A stretch of DNA of 64,000 nt from Patiria pectinifera (GCA_029964075.1 CM057148.1:26343916-26407915); one strand, 5' to 3'. Counted from the first letter of the stretch, positions 46,933 through 58,698 are shown. Notes: generated from the letters alone by a model not told the origin. A program made the numbers and translations.

Positions 46933-47277
46933 AGTATTATTTACCAATTCTAACTGAGGCTCTTTGGCGGCGGTCATGTTGGAAGTCCCAACATGTCCGT
47001 TTGGCGGGAATTGCATTCCAAGACCCCCAATAGGCCTCAGGTGCTTACCATAAAATCAATACTTCATTTGCTGCAGGGCATGGATGGGATAAACAATTCC
47101 TAAATCCGGTGGTGGTTACTGTACACATTTTGAGCGGCAAACTTATGAAGGGGGTCAATTACAATTTGTACAAGGAATGCGACTTGATTACTGTTGCTAA
47201 TTGCATTAAACGAGAACAGTCTTGTTTAACAATAATATGATATGCACTTGCACTGAAGTTTTGTCAATGAATTGAGC
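46933..47277. other. Non-coding, likely 3' part of the Ngaro-like element
   Basis: A short palindrome, 'ggcggcggtcatgttggaagtcccaacatgtccgtttggcgg', lies at about 46966-47007. I see no coding frame. It probably belongs to the 3' region of the element. Confidence 0.4.
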
Positions 47278-48035
47278 TGTTTCGCGAGCCAGCTTCGGCC
47301 GGAAACAAAATATGCTGCAAATTTTATGCTGAAAAGTTTCGCGAGTTAGCATCGACCGGAAACAACATATTGCAATTATATGCCGTTATGTTTCCAGTTT
47401 TGGACGGAAACAAAATATGCTGCAAATATTATGCTGAACAGTTTCGCGAGTTAGCATCGACCGGAAACAAATTATTGCAAATGGTATGCTGAAAAGTTTC
47501 GCGAGTTAGCATCGACCGGAAACAACATATTGCAATTATATGCCGTTATGTTTCCAGTTTTGGACGGAAACAAAATATGCTGCAAATATTATGCTGAACA
47601 GTTTCGCGAGTTAGCATCGACCGGAAACAAATTATTGCAAATGGTATGCTGAAAAGTTTCGCGAGTTAGCATCGACCGGAAACAACATATTGCAATTATA
47701 TGCCGTGATGTTTCCAGTTTTGGACGGAAACAAAATATTGCAAATATTGTGCTGAAAGTTTCGCGAGTTAGCATCGACCGGAAACAAAGTATTGCAAATG
47801 GTATGCTAAAAAGTTTCGCGAGTTAGCATCGACCGGAAACTACATATTGCAATTATATGCTGTGATGTTTCAAGCTTTGGACGGAAACAAAATATTGCAA
47901 ATACTGTGCTGAAAAGTTTCGCGAGTTAGCTTCGACCGGAAACAAGTCATTGCACATAGAAATATGTTTAAGTTCATATATGTTTACCTTATGATAATTG
48001 CAGTTTCGCGAGTTAGCATCGACCGGAAACTTTAG
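47278..48035. repeat. GTTTCGCGAG minisatellite with ~160-bp higher-order period
   Basis: Subunits of about 46-58 bp begin with TTTCGCGAGTTAGCATCGAC followed by CGGAAAC, alternating with a variant TTTCCAGTTTTGGACGGAAAC. Three subunits form a higher-order unit of about 160 bp: the variant sits at 47391, 47551, 47711 and about 47868. Each core starts GTTTC and ends GAAAC, so it is weakly self-complementary. Later units degenerate. It superficially resembles repeats with spacers, but the spacers also repeat. Confidence 0.85.
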
Positions 48036-48148
48036 ACTTTGCCGAATTTAATTGTGAGAATAAAAGGCTGCTCAAGCCACGATGAACATAGAATGGTGAG
48101 TTTACTGCCTCTGTTTTGTGTCCAACTTGTTGGTCATGCGGGGATAAA

Positions 48149-49525
48149 CAGTTAATAAAATACATTCAGGGAACTCGACAAAAATGACCAACTCGTAAAT
48201 AAGGCCCATAGGAATTTATTTGATTGGGTACACCCGGCCTAGTGGTCTCGAACTCGCTCCATTGCCTACTTTATTTTTCTTTCAATAGAGGGCGCGCCAC
48301 ATAAATCTCCACCGTGCACCAAACTCGTTTTGGGGGCAGCAACTCAAGAAATACAAGATGTGAAAAATCGACCAACAGGGAAGTTATTATGACCAAAACG
48401 ATACAGTGTTTTACGCAATCCGAATGAGAGTCAACGTCGATTTTTTGCGTGTAAAACATTACATTGTTTACGATCATATTTTTTTTTTTTGGTCAGCAGT
48501 TTCTCGTAATATTCAATACACTTATGTTACACATGGTGGAAAATCAGGGCTCGACATTTCAATTGAATACACCTCCTATTTCTTGAGTAGTTCATCGGAA
48601 ACGAGTATGTTCATTTTGTTCAATAGTGCAGCGTCCGTGTTGTTGCTTTGTGGAGACCACTAGTTATGTGGCGCGCCCTCTATTGAACAAATCTTAAATA
48701 TAAAGCAGGCGCTTTCGTCTTGGTGCCGGTGCGAGAAGTTGGATTTAACGCGCCTTTCTCGAAAGAAACTTTCAGTTGTTCTTTGATGGTTTCTCACTTA
48801 TTTGAATCTCTTTTTGTAACCATCAAGACCGATCACTGGCCGAACTTAGTATAATACCGGTCAAAAATCCGTCCGCCGAGCTCCTCAATAAAAGTTATAC
48901 CCTCAAATCTGTTTATATTAGAGGCTTCTAAGAGCCATGGAAGCGGGTAATTGAAGCGATATGGCAATACACCCCTTGTCCGGACTTGGGGCTTCCAATT
49001 CAGAGTATTTTGGACGCAATTGGGCCTGAAAGTTGCGCTATTTGGCCATGTTGTGGAGGGATCCGTTTTCAAGATGGCTGCTTGCACTCAGTTGGGAAGC
49101 ATCACTCGTTTCAGGGGCCGTCTTCTTTGGGCGAGAATTTCTCGAAAAGTCATCGGTCTACCCACCAAAAATTGTAAAAAAATAAAATAAAAGATAACAT
49201 GTTGATCATCATTTTTTGTGCAGCCTGAACACCTGTGAGAGTTGTGCGTATTTTCTAAGAATTTTGGACAATGGGCATTTATAGCTATTGTCTATGGGCC
49301 TCATTCACGAGTCGGCCATCTTGAATTGAAAGTGAGGTAAAATCGTCAATTTTGGAACTTGCGAAGAGAAAACAAGTTAATTCATAATAAATTGCAATCT
49401 GCTTCAATAAATAATTTCAAAATTTGAAATTAAACATTCCCTAATGTTTAACACAAACATGGCAGTATAATAAGGCTGCATTGTGCCTACATAAATAATC
49501 TGGTGCCATCCCATTCAACAGTTAA
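48149..49525. repeat. 1.4-kb tandem duplication (family B), copy 1
   Basis: The segment begins 'cagttaataaaatacattca' and is repeated from 49526, with a third partial start at 50961. Most of the 1377 bp is collinear with copy 2. It carries a fold-back element at 48283-48685 and 'cttgtccggacttggggctt' near 48975. Open frames in both strands are chance and are not conserved between copies. Confidence 0.88.
48283..48685. mobile_element. 403-bp fold-back element inside family B
   Basis: The ends CAATAGAGGGCGCGCCACAT and ATGTGGCGCGCCCTCTATTG are perfect inverted repeats of at least 20 bp. The arms continue to pair loosely ('gatacagtgttttacgcaat' near 48398 with 'ttgcgtgtaaaac' near 48446). Copy 2 at about 49645-50118 keeps the same plan with more mismatches in its left end. 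There is no coding content. It is probably a MITE that was duplicated together with its host repeat. Confidence 0.72.
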
Positions 49526-50960
49526 CAGTTAATAAAATACATTCAGGGAACTCGACAACAATGACCAACTCGTGAATACTATATTTGATTGGGTACACCC
49601 GGCCTAATGGTCTAGATCTCGTTCCATTGCCTACTTTATTTTCTTTCATCAAAGTGCGCGCCACATAATTAGTTGTCTCGATCTGCCGTGCACCAAACTC
49701 GTTTTGGGGGCAACAACTAAAAAAAAAACAAGATGTGAAAAATCGAATTTTTGACCACTGATTTGTCGTTATGTTAAAAATTACCAGATTTAATTTAATA
49801 AGAAACCGACCAACAGTGAAGCTTTTATGACCATAACGATACAGTGTTTTACGCAATCCGAAGGAGAGTTAACGTGGATTTTTTGCGTGTAAAACACTAC
49901 ATTGTTACGATCATATTATTTTTATTGGTCAACGGATTCTCGTAATGTTCAATACACGTATGCTACACATGGTGGAAACTCATTGCTCGAAATTTCAATT
50001 GCATACGTCTCCTATTTCTTGAGTAGTTCATCGGAAACGAGTATGTTCTTTTGTTCAATAGTGCAGCGTCCATGTTGTTGCTTTGTGGAGACCACTAGTT
50101 ATGTGGCGCACCCTCTATTGAACAAATCTTAAATATAAAGCAGGCGCGTTTGTCTTGGTGCCGGTGCGAGAAGTTTGATTTAGCGCGCCTTTCTCGAAAG
50201 AAACTTTCAGTTGTTCTTTGATGGTTTCTCACCTATTTGAATCTTTTTTTGTAACCATCAAGACCGATCACTGGTCGAACTTAGAATAATACCGGTCAAA
50301 AATCCGTCCGCCAAGCTCTCAAATCTTTTTATATTAGAGGCTTCTGAGAGCCATGGAAGCGGGTAATTGAAGCGATATGGCAATACACCCCTTGTCCGGA
50401 CTTGGGGCTTCCAATTCAGAGTATTTTGGACGCAATTGGGCCTGAAAGTGGCGCTATTTAGCCATGTTGTGGAGGGATCTGTTTTCAAGATGGCTGCTTG
50501 CACCCAGTTGGGAAACATCACTCGTTTCAGGGGTCGTCTTCTTTGGGCGAGAATTTCTCGAAAAGTCATTGGTCTACCCACCAAAAATTGTAAAAAAATA
50601 AATAAAAGATGACATGTTGATCATCATTTTTTTGTGCAGCCTGAACACCTGTGAGAGTTGTGTGTATTTTCTAAGAATTTTGGACAATGGGCATTTATCG
50701 CTATTGTCTATGGGCCTTACTCAAGAGTCGGCTATCTTGAATTGAAAGTGAGGTAAAATCGTCAAGTTTGGAACTTGCGAAGAGAAAACAAGTTAATTCA
50801 TAATAAATTGCAATCTGCTTCAATGAATAATATTCAAAATTTGTAATTAAACATTCCCTAATGTTTAACGCCGTATTTAAAAAACACACAAACATGACAG
50901 TACAATAAGGCTGCATTGTGCCTGCATAAATAATCTGGTGCCATTCCAAATAACAGTTGA
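49526..50960. repeat. 1.4-kb tandem duplication (family B), copy 2
   Basis: This is the second adjacent copy, 1435 bp. The block at 50367-50612 is nearly identical to 48951-49190. Indels near 49735-49790 and 50315-50325 distinguish it. After 50961 a third copy starts but runs into the ~200-bp satellite within about 30 bp. Confidence 0.88.
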
Positions 50961-50989
50961 CAGTTAATAAAATACATTCAGGGAATTAA

Positions 50990-52020
50990 TTGAAACGTTT
51001 AGGCCTATTTTCTTAAAATCATATTAAATGTATTATTCCCCGGTTCACGTCAATTTTCAAACGGAATGTGTCAAATGATATGTTTAAAAATCGTACGCAA
51101 TTTCAATCCAATGCAGCTTTCTTGATTAAAACGCTTAGGCCTATTTTCTTTGAATCATATCAAATGTATTCTTCAAAGCTTCACGTCAATTTTCAAACGG
51201 AATGTGTCAAATATTATGTTTAATAATTGTACGCAATTTCAATCAAATGCAATGTGTTGTTCTTGAGTTATCGTCTCAACAAAGAGTGTCAAAAGAGACT
51301 AAAATTCGGAATTCTTGTTCCTAATTCAAACGCTTTGGCCTATTTTCTTTAAATCATATTAAATGTATCATTCCACGGTTGTGTCCATGTTTGATAATGG
51401 TACGCAATTTCAATCCAATGCAATAGTTTGTTCTTGAGTTAACGTCTCAACAAAGAGCGTCAAAAGAGACTAAAATTCGGAATGAATTTTTCGTGATTTA
51501 ATTAAACGCTTCTACCTATTTTCTTTAAATCATATTAAATGTATTCTTTCTTGGTTCTCGTCAATATGGTTAATAAATCTGACGCAATTTCAATTCAATG
51601 CAATAAGTTGTTCTTGAGTTATTGTCTCAACAAAGAGTGTCAAAAGCGACTAAAATTCGGAATTATTGTTCGTAATTGAACGCTTGGTTCTATTTTCTTT
51701 AAATCATATTAAATGTATTATTCCACGGTTCACGTCAATTTTCAAACCGAATGTGTCAAATGTTATGGTTAATAATCGTACGCAATTTCAATCCAATGCA
51801 ATGTGTTGTTCTTGAGTTATCGTCTCAACAAAGAGTGTCAAAAGAGACTAAAATTCGGAATTCTTGTTCCTAATTCAAACGCTTTGGCCTATTTTCTTTA
51901 AATCATATTAAATGTATCATTCCACGGTTGTGTCAAATGTTATGGTTAATAATCAGACGCAATTTCAATGCAATGCAATATGTTGTTCTTGAGTTATCGT
52001 CTCCACAAAGAGTGTTGTAT
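50990..52020. repeat. ~200-bp satellite array 2
   Basis: This is the same family as 38690-39640, with period 171-198 bp. The landmark 'acaaagagtg' is at 51279, 51450, 51630, 51828 and 52005. Some units lack the 'ggttcacgtcaattttcaaa' part, explaining the shorter periods. It lies directly between family B and the BEL/Pao remnant. Confidence 0.85.
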
Positions 52021-52059
52021 TTTTGTTTAATGGGCAGATTGTGATATCCGTATTGACAA

Positions 52060-52943
52060 TAGCTCATTTGGTTCAGGGTGTTTGTGTTTAAGGATGTCTT
52101 CGTCGTGCTCCCTTCTCAGCAACATGCTGAGCAATACCATCTCTCCACCGAAGAAGAACCATTCTTGAGAAGGTGGTCTACATCTGATGTCAACTGGATA
52201 GCTTGTGGCGTGGATGGGCAGGAATGGATCAGATCATCCATGTATTACTGTCGTGCTGCAGTATCCAAAAAGGCCTCAGAATATGTAGGTTTTAACTTCT
52301 CAGCGATCTGCAGCATGACAAAGCTGGCCAGAGCAGTTGAAGGTTTATCTCGAAATGTAACCCTCATCATCTGATAGACATCTGGTTTTCTGAAACTATC
52401 AAGGTTTCGCCACATGAAACGACGGACCTCAGTGTCCTCCGCTTTTAACCACACTTGGAGGGACATCTTAGAAATATCCCCAACAATCGCCACTAGATCC
52501 TCTCAGAGACGCAGCAGTATCCCAAGCAGATCTCCAATCAGATATGACCCTCCATAGAGAAAGAAATTCAGCGAGACTCCCTGATACTGGATGACAGGGT
52601 TAAAGACAACTTTCAAAGTAGTGCTAACCTTCTTTGGTCGGTATACTCTATGAAGAGGTAGATAGTAGACATGTCCCACAACGGGTTCGTATGAATTCAC
52701 TCGTGCAGCCCAACCCTTCTCGACATACTCCTTGACAGCCTTCTCACACATGCTAGCCTTGTCGGGATTCTTGGACAAACGTTGATCTAAAGACACCAAA
52801 CGTTTCTCAGCCAGAGGATTATTCGATAGGAGGGACGGGTCGTGCTTCCATGGCAGTTCCATCACATATCGACCTCCCTCCTTGTGATAAGAGCTTTCAA
52901 ACATCTCAATTGCTCTGTTGTCTTCCTTGGACATGACATCCAC
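52060..52943 (-). pseudogene. BEL/Pao reverse transcriptase fragment
   Basis: It reads YVMELPWKHDPSLLSNNPLA, then VYYLPLHRVYRPKKVSTTLK and VVFNPVIQYQGVSLN, typical of the Pao/A17 region before the RT. A TGA near 52503 interrupts the frame. Then VAIVGDISKMSLQVWL follows, where D of GDISKM is the first catalytic aspartate. The YMDDL catalytic box is present near 52233-52244 but in a shifted frame relative to the preceding part. At least one stop and one frameshift make it inactive. Confidence 0.85.
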
Positions 52944-53169
52944 TTAACAACAGCTACAGCTCGGTGTTCCTACACCCAAAGCCTCCTACACCCAAAGTCG
53001 TAAAGGTTGCTCAGATCTAAACGATCCTTCGTGACGTCACTGACAGACGACCTTGAAGTTGAAGTGTTCAACTGAACCAATTACAAACGATCCAAGCGGG
53101 GTCTTCTTCCCCACTTGCTTAAATTGTAAACCCTGTCGAAAGTCCTCTTCAGCATGCAGATGACTGTAC

Positions 53170-54021
53170 TGGACTCCAAAGATGAGGGCAATCGGTCCGA
53201 GTAAAGATCACAGGCTTTTTGCAGATGACTGCTTGCTTTACACCCCAATTCCTACCGACGGGGACACCAGCACCTTGCAGAATGACCTGAAGCTCCTGGA
53301 AAACTGGCAAGACACCTGGTTAATGAACTTTAATGCAAGCAAGTGCTGCACCATGACCATAGGCAAGAGAAACCCACCTCAGCATGATTACAAGTTTTGC
53401 AATCAAGTTTTGGACAGCGTCTCATCTCAAAAATACCTTGGTGTTCACATATCTTATACCCTCAGCTGGAACATCCATGTTCAGGAGTCCATAAAGAAAG
53501 CTCAAAGAGTGCAGGATGTTATCCGCAGGAATTTGTGGAGCTGTAACAGTGAAGTGAAAACAACTGCCTATTTGAGCTTAGTGAGACCACTCTTAGAATA
53601 TGCTGCATTCGCATGGGACCCCTCAACAAAGCAGAACATTAACTCACTTGAAAGAGTTCAACGTCAAGCAGCTAGATTTTGCACAGGAAACTACCAAAGG
53701 GATACGGGAACTGTTACTAAACTTCTGGGTGACTTGGGATGGGACACACTACAGAACAGAAGAAATCAACAGAAATTATGTCTGCTCTACAAGATGAAAA
53801 ATGGGTTGGTCGACATTACACTTCACAACTATGTTCAGCCTAATACCAGAGATACAAGGGGAAACAACCAAAAATTCATTCAAGTCAGTCACAAAGCCAG
53901 GGCCTTCAAAGATTCATTCTTCGTGTCAACTGTTAAACACTGGAACTCACTCTCCTCGGCTGCTGTGAACAGTGCAACACTAGCTGAATTCAAGGGACAT
54001 ATCAGTAATATCCACCAGTAG
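53170..54021 (+). pseudogene. 5'-truncated non-LTR retrotransposon (Jockey/CR1-like) RT C-terminus
   Basis: The frame (ATG at 53182) starts just before FADDCLLYTPI, the catalytic F/Y-A-D-D box. It continues LLENWQDTWLMNFNASKCCT, SQKYLGVHISYTLSWNIHVQ, SLVRPLLEYAAFAWDP and LERVQRQAARFCTGNY to a TAG at 54019-54021. These motifs mark the thumb and C-terminal part of a LINE RT of the Jockey/CR1/Rex group. Everything upstream of the catalytic box is missing, as in 5'-truncated LINE insertions. There is no visible poly(A) tail or long 3' UTR. Confidence 0.85.
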
Positions 54022-54024
54022 TCT

Positions 54025-54741
54025 ATTTCCACAGCGCAAGTTAGCGTTGATGTATCCGGCAGGATATTTTGCTGACTTAACCAATGGAGATGGAGATGAG
54101 ATGAAGGAGGAATGCCACATACGATCTAAAGGAGAAACGCTAAGCACAGTGCGGTTCCATCTCATGGGCCTCTTTCTCATAATCTTCTCCTGCAGACAAT
54201 GGCGCAATCCAAACTTTACCCCGGGACTAGAATTCTGCTTCAAGCGACCGCCTCCATTAACTGAAATTTTCAGTGGTTCTCTTTTAAAAAAATCTCTACG
54301 AATGATAGTGGTTTCTGCGGCAGTATCAATTAGAACGTTACGTACATCCCTGACCCTTCCATTTCCATCTCTGAAAGTCACACGAACAGCAGGCAGAATC
54401 CCATCTCTTTCCAATGTGGAAACATGGGGGATCGAAGTGGATCAAAGGATCATGTACTCTAGTGCAACCATTCCTGTTGCATCTCTGCTTGCACCTATAC
54501 ACCCCTTACCCCTGTGGCCACGGAAGAGACACGAGTAGCAGAGGCGGTGGTCCTTCACAATCTTGAAACGTTCTGTGGAGGTAGACTTCATGAAAGTGGG
54601 AGAGTCCATCACTCTGTAGGGCAACTCGCAGACGTAGCACTTGATGCCTCTTTTAGGGTTTCCTCTCGCTCGTGGCATTGACACCTTAGATTCCTGACCC
54701 AGTGCTGGCTGCCAGTATTGGGCCAGTATGAGATTGCACAT
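54025..54741 (-). pseudogene. BEL/Pao gag zinc knuckle and protease fragment
   Basis: From the right: the frame at 54741-54442 contains DHRLCYSCLFRGHRGKGC, a C-x2-C-x4-H-x4-C knuckle. The frame at 54414 downward contains ILPAVRVTFRDGNGRVRDVR then NVLIDTAAETTII. This is a retropepsin-like segment with DTA in place of the usual D-S/T-G. The two parts are in different frames. The protease frame runs into the LINE at about 54025. The copy is inactive. Confidence 0.78.
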
Positions 54742-55828
54742 TGTCGCGGGACCGGGCTAGTTCATGATGTCGTATAACTGAATCACTAAGAAAACCAGTA
54801 CATGTATTGGACGGAATCCGGGCCAATACACTATGCCTGAGTTAATCCTGTACTAATCAATGACAGCACCGATTCTGGGCCGATATAGCATGTCAGAATC
54901 GAACTAGTACTAAGCCAACATTGTTCTAGAACTCGGCCAATTATGAAGACAGAACAGGGCCGCAAATGGGCCACTTCTAGTTCACCTGTACTGGGCGAAT
55001 GCTAGCTTGCCATAACTGGTTCAGTATACCGGCTTGCATATACATGCAGGCCGGTACATATGATGCCATACCTAAACCAGGAGAATACCAGTTATTGGAC
55101 GGATTCTGTGTGATTACACTCAAAAAACAATTTGTTACGATAACCAATATCCGAAAGTTTTTAACCAATTTTGATTGGGTAATACGTGTCCAACCGGCTT
55201 TGTGGTCAAAATGATAAATTTGGATTGATAAAAACTTCATGGTTGGTTATGACAACACATTTTGTTCTTGATCAAACCCCACCAATATGAAATGGTAACA
55301 CAAGACCAATAGTGGTGAGTCATCTCAACGAAGAATTTGGTTTTCATTATAATTTTAACCAAATCTGATTGGTTGATGGAATAACAAAAAATCCTTTGCA
55401 TTTTTTTTTTGGGGGGGGAGGGGGTAATCTAACCAATCATACGGTCCTGTGACCAATATACATATACTCCTAAAAAAGATGAATAAATAAATCGAATTAA
55501 CCCTCGCGACTGACCTTGTCAAAGATTATACTTTATCACCGTAGGTTTTCGGCAAAAATATAAATTTAGATATTTACAGTTACACCAGAGAAAGACAAAA
55601 TGGCACTTCTTTTCGTGGCTCGCTTTAACTGAACATTTTATTCCGTGGTTAAAAAGAATAAGATCTGATCCTGCAAACAATTATACTTCTCAGCACTAAA
55701 AAAAAGTTATGAAAAATAAAAATAATGGGCTACGAGAAGCCTAGGATCGACATACAAAGTTTTAGGGCAGAGACATATTAATTGTAAATTACATTGCATT
55801 AAATAAATTACAGTTTCAATTTGCGTTC
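54742..55828. other. Non-coding, no recognised gene
   Basis: I see only short chance frames and a G-run at about 55410-55425. The section 54760-55070 is rich in 'ggccaat' and 'accagt' words, which suggests a degenerate repeat. I found no BEL LTR in it. Confidence 0.45.
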
Positions 55829-57430
55829 GTCTACACGTTATCTTTAAAATTAATTGGAGCATTGAATTGAATTGTGGACAGATGATTGGCCATAAAAAGA
55901 AAACAAACTAGACCCAAGATTGAAACGAAATATTGTTTTTGTCTCCAAAAACAGTGTCTTGTGTCGCGACACGGAGAACAACTTGGCGATGGGCTGCAGT
56001 GGCAGTCCAAACAGAACATTAGCCTCACTTTTGCACAGGAACGATAGGGAACGTCTACACGCTATCTTTAAAATTAAATGGAGCATCAAATTGAATTGTG
56101 GACAGATGATTTGTTATAAAAAGAAGACAAACTAGACCGAAGATTTAAACGAAATATTGTTTTTGTCTTCCTAAACAGTGTCTTGTGTCGCCACACGGAG
56201 AACAACTTGGCGATGGGGTGCAGTGGCAGTCCAAACAGAACATTTGCCTCACTTTAGGACAGGAACGATAGTCCACGTCTAGTCTACACGCTATCGCAAA
56301 AAAATAATTGGAGTATTGAATTGAATTGTGGACAGATGATTGGTTATGAAAATTAGACAAACTAGACCGAAGATTTAAACGAAATATTGTTTTTGTCTCC
56401 CTCAACTGTGTCTTGTGTCGCGACACGGAGAACAACTTGGCGATTGGCTGCAGTGTCAGTCCAAACAGAACATTTGCCTTACTTTTGGACACGAACGATA
56501 GTCCACGTCTACACGCTATCGCAAAAAATAATTGGTATATTGAATTGAATTGTGGACAGATGATTGGTCATGAAAAGAAGACAAACTAGACCGAAGATTT
56601 AAACGAAATATTGTTTTTGTCTTCCAAAACAGTGTCTTGTGTCGCGACACGGAGAACAACTCGGCGATGGGCTTCAGTGTCAGTCCAAACAGAACATTAG
56701 CCTCACTTTTGCACAGGAACGATAGGGCACGTCTACACGTTATCTTTAAAATTAATTGGAGCATTGAATTGAATTGTGGACAGATGATTGGCCATAAAAA
56801 GAAAACAAACTAGACCCAAGATTGAAACGAAATATTGTTTTTGTCTCCAAAAACAAGGTCTTGTGTCGCGACACGGAGAACAACTTGGCGATGGGCTGCA
56901 GTGGCAGTCCAAACAGAACATTTGCCTTACTTTTGGACAGGAACGACAGTCCACGTCTACACGCTATCGCAAAAATTAAATGGAGCATCAAATTGAATTG
57001 TGGACCGATGATTTGTTATAAAAAGAAGACAAACTAGACCGAAGATTTAAACGAAATATTGTTTTTGTCTTCCTAAACAGTGTCTTGTGTCGCCACACGG
57101 AGAACAACTTGGCGATGGGGTGCAGTGGCAGTCCAAACAGAACATTTGCCTCACTTTAGGACAGGAACGATAGCCCACGTCTAGTCTACACGCTATCGCA
57201 AAAAAATAATTGGAGTATTGAATTGAATTGTGGACAGATGATTGGTTATGAAAATTAGACAAACTAGACCGAAGATTTAAACGAAATATTGTTTTTGTCT
57301 CCCTCAACTGTGTCTTGTGTCGCGACACGGAGAACAACTTGGCGATTGGCTGCAGTGTCAGTCCAAACAGAACATTTGCCTTACTTTTGGACACGAACGA
57401 TAGTCCACGTCTACACGCTATCGCAAAAAA
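55829..57430. repeat. 224-bp satellite with a four-monomer (902-bp) higher-order repeat
   Basis: The landmark GTCTACACG recurs at 55829, 56053, 56282, 56507, 56731, 56955, 57184 and 57409, giving monomers of 224-229 bp. Monomers four apart (offset 902 bp) match almost exactly, including a 'gtctagtctac' insertion in the third of each set. Each monomer has GTGTCGCGACAC-like palindromes and 'aacaacttggcgat'. Antisense open frames through the monomers are by-products of the repeat. The eighth monomer is cut off at about 57430. Confidence 0.92.
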
Positions 57431-57862
57431 TAACACATTTTACCATATAACTGGTAAAATTTATTATACTCAGCGCAAAATCCAATTTGATCGTACTTGT
57501 GGGAGTTCATTAATTGTACAGCATACAGTGTGCATGAGTATCCTGATTAAGGAAGGTTGTATGCAAATTGGGATTCTGAACACCCCTGGGCAACCAATTA
57601 AAACAGAACATCGCTTGCGGGACGTGCGCAAACTTCATTGCGGACGTTGTATGCACTCTCCCTTTATTTTGCCGCGCTAGGATTGCGCGGCAGCCAATCA
57701 GCGCATTGTTTTCTATCGGGAGTGGGCAGATTCACTTTTAGTCACGACTTCAATCTAGAAACATCAACGCTCGATTGAAAACTTTTTTACACCCGAATTT
57801 CGGGTTTAATTAGAAGTTGATTACGAGCAATTGGCGCGTGAGGAGTCCGCAAAGACAAGGAC
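57431..57862. other. Leader region of the second DIRS/Ngaro-like element
   Basis: A short inverted repeat 'ttttaccatataactggtaaaa' lies at 57437-57458. From there to the ORF1 ATG at 57863 there is GC-richer non-coding sequence that may hold the left terminal repeat of the retroelement. No partner repeat is visible because the element leaves the window. Confidence 0.4.
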
Positions 57863-58384
57863 ATGCCAAGAGGTAGGCCCAAACGCAGGCCAGAGTCCGT
57901 ACGGCCGTCACAGGGGCCACGAAAGAAAGCTTGCAGATCTTCGTCAGCGCCACAGAGAAGCTCGGCACGTCAGGCCGCAGTCCATGTCGCCGAGATTCAC
58001 GGTGGGCCAAGTGTCGTCAGGGCACCAGGTCAGCATGCTACAGGTATATCGGCGCTGTCCATGCCTGATGAGCCACGTCAGACGGCGGCTTCAGTCCAGT
58101 TTACAACAGAGCACCAGGCATCGATGGGTATGCCAAGTCATTATGGATATGGGCAGCCTTCACCTTTGACCCAGTGGGCACCGTTGGATCAGGCAGCGCA
58201 GTCGGCACCGTTGGATCAAGCAGTGCAGTCGGCACCGTTGGATCAAGCAGCGCAGTCGGCACCCGTGATAGACGCAGCGAGGCCTGTTGCATCCACGATG
58301 TTAGCCGCGACTTATGGAGCAACTGGTGGGATGGCGGCCAGCTCTTCGGCGGCTATGCCTCCGGTGGTACAGCCACTAGGCCTA
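57863..58384 (+). pseudogene. ORF1 (gag-like), 5' part, of the second DIRS/Ngaro-like element
   Basis: This part has 174 codons from MPRGRPKRRPESVRPSQG. The basic N-terminus (like MPRTKSKQQ in the first element) is followed by a Q/A/P-rich stretch. A 27-bp repeat is translated three times as PLDQAxQSA (58178-58258). The last sense codon CTA (58382-58384) is one copy of the target duplication, and the next bases TAG belong to the inserted element and end the frame. The continuation is at 62475. Confidence 0.75.
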
Positions 58385-58698
58385 TAGTCCGTGGGACGAG
58401 GCCTTTTTTTCGCTCGTTACGCGATCTGGTTTTCCGAATTTTTTCTAATATTTCTCATTCTATTTATCAAAAATAGAAAGCGCTAACAAACCATGTTCCC
58501 GCATTCGTGGGTGGTTTGGGACTTCACAAATGAATTTTAATTAACATCAAATTCGAGGTTACAGCCAAAATATCGTTAGACAAATATAACGCCCGAGAGA
58601 GGATAAAAATTAACCAATAACGTGCAAGGTTTGTGTTGCGTCGCCAAAGAACCAATCAAATTGCACGTTCTATATACGTCGACAAGAGGCGAGTCCAA

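Larger units (their letters stand above)
43232..46935 (+). mobile_element. Ngaro/DIRS-like tyrosine-recombinase retroelement, decayed
   Basis: All parts lie on the + strand in the order ORF1 (gag-like), RT plus RNase H, recombinase N-terminus, SGNH hydrolase. The RT type with MPMGCSIS and FLDDFLF, a zinc-knuckle ORF1 and a hydrolase ORF point to Ngaro-like DIRS-order elements rather than LTR retrotransposons. These integrate through a tyrosine recombinase instead of a DDE integrase. Several frameshifts and stops show the copy is dead. I could not mark the terminal repeats, so the ends given are those of the coding parts. Confidence 0.82.
52060..54741 (-). mobile_element. BEL/Pao LTR retrotransposon remnant, split by a LINE
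   Basis: On the - strand the order is gag zinc knuckle (about 54540-54590), aspartic protease (about 54250-54414), then a LINE fragment in the opposite orientation (53170-54021), then reverse transcriptase (52943 down to 52060). Gag, protease and RT follow the normal BEL order, so the LINE was inserted into a pre-existing element. No LTR or integrase is seen in the window. The gag lacks most of its N-terminal part. Confidence 0.82.

Noticed and set aside
47278..48035. CRISPR-like appearance of short repeats with spacers
   Set aside because: The intervening segments are themselves repeats, the repeats vary, there are no cas genes and the DNA is eukaryotic. It is a minisatellite.
54977..55240. 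Overlapping frames on both strands as a gene
   Set aside because: They contain no motif, and the region is rich in degenerate repeat words.
55831..57436. Open frames on both strands in the 224-bp satellite (several of 60-130 codons)
   Set aside because: They recur with each monomer, carry no family motif and end at monomer differences. They are by-products of the tandem repeat.
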